A DNA stretch of 64,000 nucleotides from assembly GCF_021611515.1 (NCBI RefSeq), contig NZ_CP090960.1, positions 1,364,001 to 1,428,000 on the forward strand, read 5' to 3'. A model generated the notes under the pieces. The model ran no database searches, had not been told where the DNA came from, and saw nothing but the letters and a program-made list of their open reading frames with translations. This stretch comes from Mariluticola halotolerans. GTDB taxonomy: Bacteria > Pseudomonadota > Alphaproteobacteria > Rhizobiales > Devosiaceae. The position numbers and the translations under genes are program-made. Below, piece after piece: positions 63,240 through 64,000 of this stretch; position 1 is the stretch's first letter, and every line of letters begins with the position of its first letter.

Positions 63240-64000
63240 TTACATGGATGATTCCTCGTCCACCAATGCCTTTGCTGCGTCGAACAGCATCTGGCCATCG
63301 GGTGTACCGGCAATCCAGTTGTCGATGATCGGCTGGCTGACCTCGACCCAGCGGGCGGTTTCATCAGCATCAAGGGTGATGATGTTATTGCCCAGATCCT
63401 GCGCAACCTTGAGACCGCCTTCGTCGCCCATATCCATGGCACGGCCGAATTCGGCTGCCACTTCAACACCGGAATTGGCGTCGACGATGGCTTTGAGATC
63501 GTCAGGCAGGTTGTTGTAGCTATCCTTGTTCATCACCACGGCGAAGGTCTGGGTGTAAAGACCATGATCGCCGGTAAAGCCGGTGTGATTATGTACCAGT
63601 TCGCTGGACTTCAGCGCGGTGGTGACTTCCCAGGGAATGGTTGTGCCGTCGATCACGCCCTTGGAGAGCGCTTCAGGCACAGCCGGGACCGGCATGCCGA
63701 CAGGCTCAGCGCCGAGGCTGATCAGCAGCTCGTTGATAATGCGCGAACCGCCACGGACCTTCTTGCCCTTGATATCTTCGAGCTTTTCGATCGGGTCCTT
63801 CATGTGGAAGAGGCCGGGGCCGTGGGTATGCACGGCGATGAGGTGCACGTCGGCAAACTCATCCATGGCATATTCTTCGACGTATTTCTGGAAGGCACGC
63901 GAGGTGGCTTCGCCCGTGGTCACCATGAACGGCGTTTCGAAAACTTCGGACTTGGGGAAACGGCCGGGTGTGTAGCCCAAAACGGTCCAGATCACGTCCA
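63240..64000 (-). CDS. TRAP transporter substrate-binding protein (DctP family), N-terminus cut by the window edge
   Basis: The C-terminal part (about 253 residues) of a DctP-type periplasmic binding protein. Visible landmarks are KDPIEKLEDIKGKKVRGGSR with the conserved substrate-carboxylate-binding Arg, then LGAEPVGMPVPAVPEALSKG and VIDGTTIPWEVTTALK. The reading frame stays open to the last base of the window; the start and signal peptide lie beyond it. A strong terminator follows, so this is the last gene of its transcript, and the membrane subunits (if present) should lie upstream, beyond 64000. Substrate unknown. Confidence 0.88.
   Translation of the reverse strand, partial: DVIWTVLGYTPGRFPKSEVFETPFMVTTGEATSRAFQKYVEEYAMDEFADVHLIAVHTHGPGLFHMKDPIEKLEDIKGKKVRGGSRIINELLISLGAEPVGMPVPAVPEALSKGVIDGTTIPWEVTTALKSSELVHNHTGFTGDHGLYTQTFAVVMNKDSYNNLPDDLKAIVDANSGVEVAAEFGRAMDMGDEGGLKVAQDLGNNIITLDADETARWVEVSQPIIDNWIAGTPDGQMLFDAAKALVDEESSM

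Noticed and set aside
1-64000. CRISPR arrays, prophage, insertion sequences or integrases
   Set aside because: No repeat-spacer pattern, transposase, integrase or phage structural gene was seen.

Overview
The window is typical chromosomal DNA of a Gram-negative alphaproteobacterium, most likely of the order Hyphomicrobiales (Rhizobiales). The call rests on gene order and family content: the run rpoZ / rsh-pyrE-acpS-lepB-rnc-era-recO-parC, bamE divergent from a CBP3-DUF177-plsX-fabH-ihfA-merR run, a MarR regulator of the LdtR type beside an L,D-transpeptidase, hemB-RDD-bpt, smpB-dapA divergent from a lytic transglycosylase, and an alphaproteobacterial (Porin_2-like) porin. The genus cannot be fixed from this sequence. 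I see no prophage, insertion sequence, CRISPR array or rRNA operon.

Layout. 1-4.6 kb: the end of an exopolysaccharide cluster (export lipoprotein, glycosyltransferase, initiating phosphoglycosyltransferase, Wzy/ligase-type membrane protein). 4.6-9.0 kb: an APH-fold kinase, tRNA-Pro(GGG), a TrkH potassium transporter, a MYG1-family protein and a DUF4260 membrane protein. 9.0-9.25 kb: a self-contained 24-codon gene with an exceptionally strong Shine-Dalgarno sequence and its own terminator. 9.3-14 kb: merR, ihfA, fabH, plsX, DUF177 and CBP3-like genes, with bamE divergent. 14-20 kb: L,D-transpeptidase, a small conserved protein, glyA, nrdR, nusB and an MFS carrier, with ldtR upstream. 20.2-26.1 kb: a small membrane protein, then hemB, RDD, an SLC13-type permease, bpt and an EEP-fold phosphoesterase. 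26.1-35.3 kb: the housekeeping run from rpoZ and rsh to parC, leftward. 35.3-42.4 kb: a NYN nuclease, family-5 uracil-DNA glycosylase, smpB-dapA, slt and an alpha/beta hydrolase-fold protein lacking its nucleophile.

41.8-47 kb is an envelope region: a repeat-built OmpA-type peptidoglycan-binding protein, a 34-residue membrane peptide, a membrane-anchored helix-hairpin-helix protein, and a porin with a long structured region in its upstream DNA. 47.5-52.3 kb holds an SDR dehydrogenase, two DUF2336 paralogues, a 2H phosphoesterase (DUF1045) and a glutathione transferase.

52.4-64 kb is a catabolic island. A glycerate 2-kinase stands beside two divergent glutamine-synthetase-like gamma-glutamylamine ligases, a class III aminotransferase, an FAD amine oxidase and a gamma-glutamyl-GABA hydrolase, which together look like a Puu polyamine route. 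Next to these lies a leftward operon of a VanA-type Rieske oxygenase, a GntR/FCD regulator and a VanB-type reductase, with a candidate GntR operator at the oxygenase promoter. The edge of a TRAP transporter operon, with its substrate-binding protein gene cut by the window end, follows. The likely logic is uptake and oxidative or gamma-glutamylation-dependent breakdown of amines or methoxylated compounds; the true substrates are not readable from sequence.
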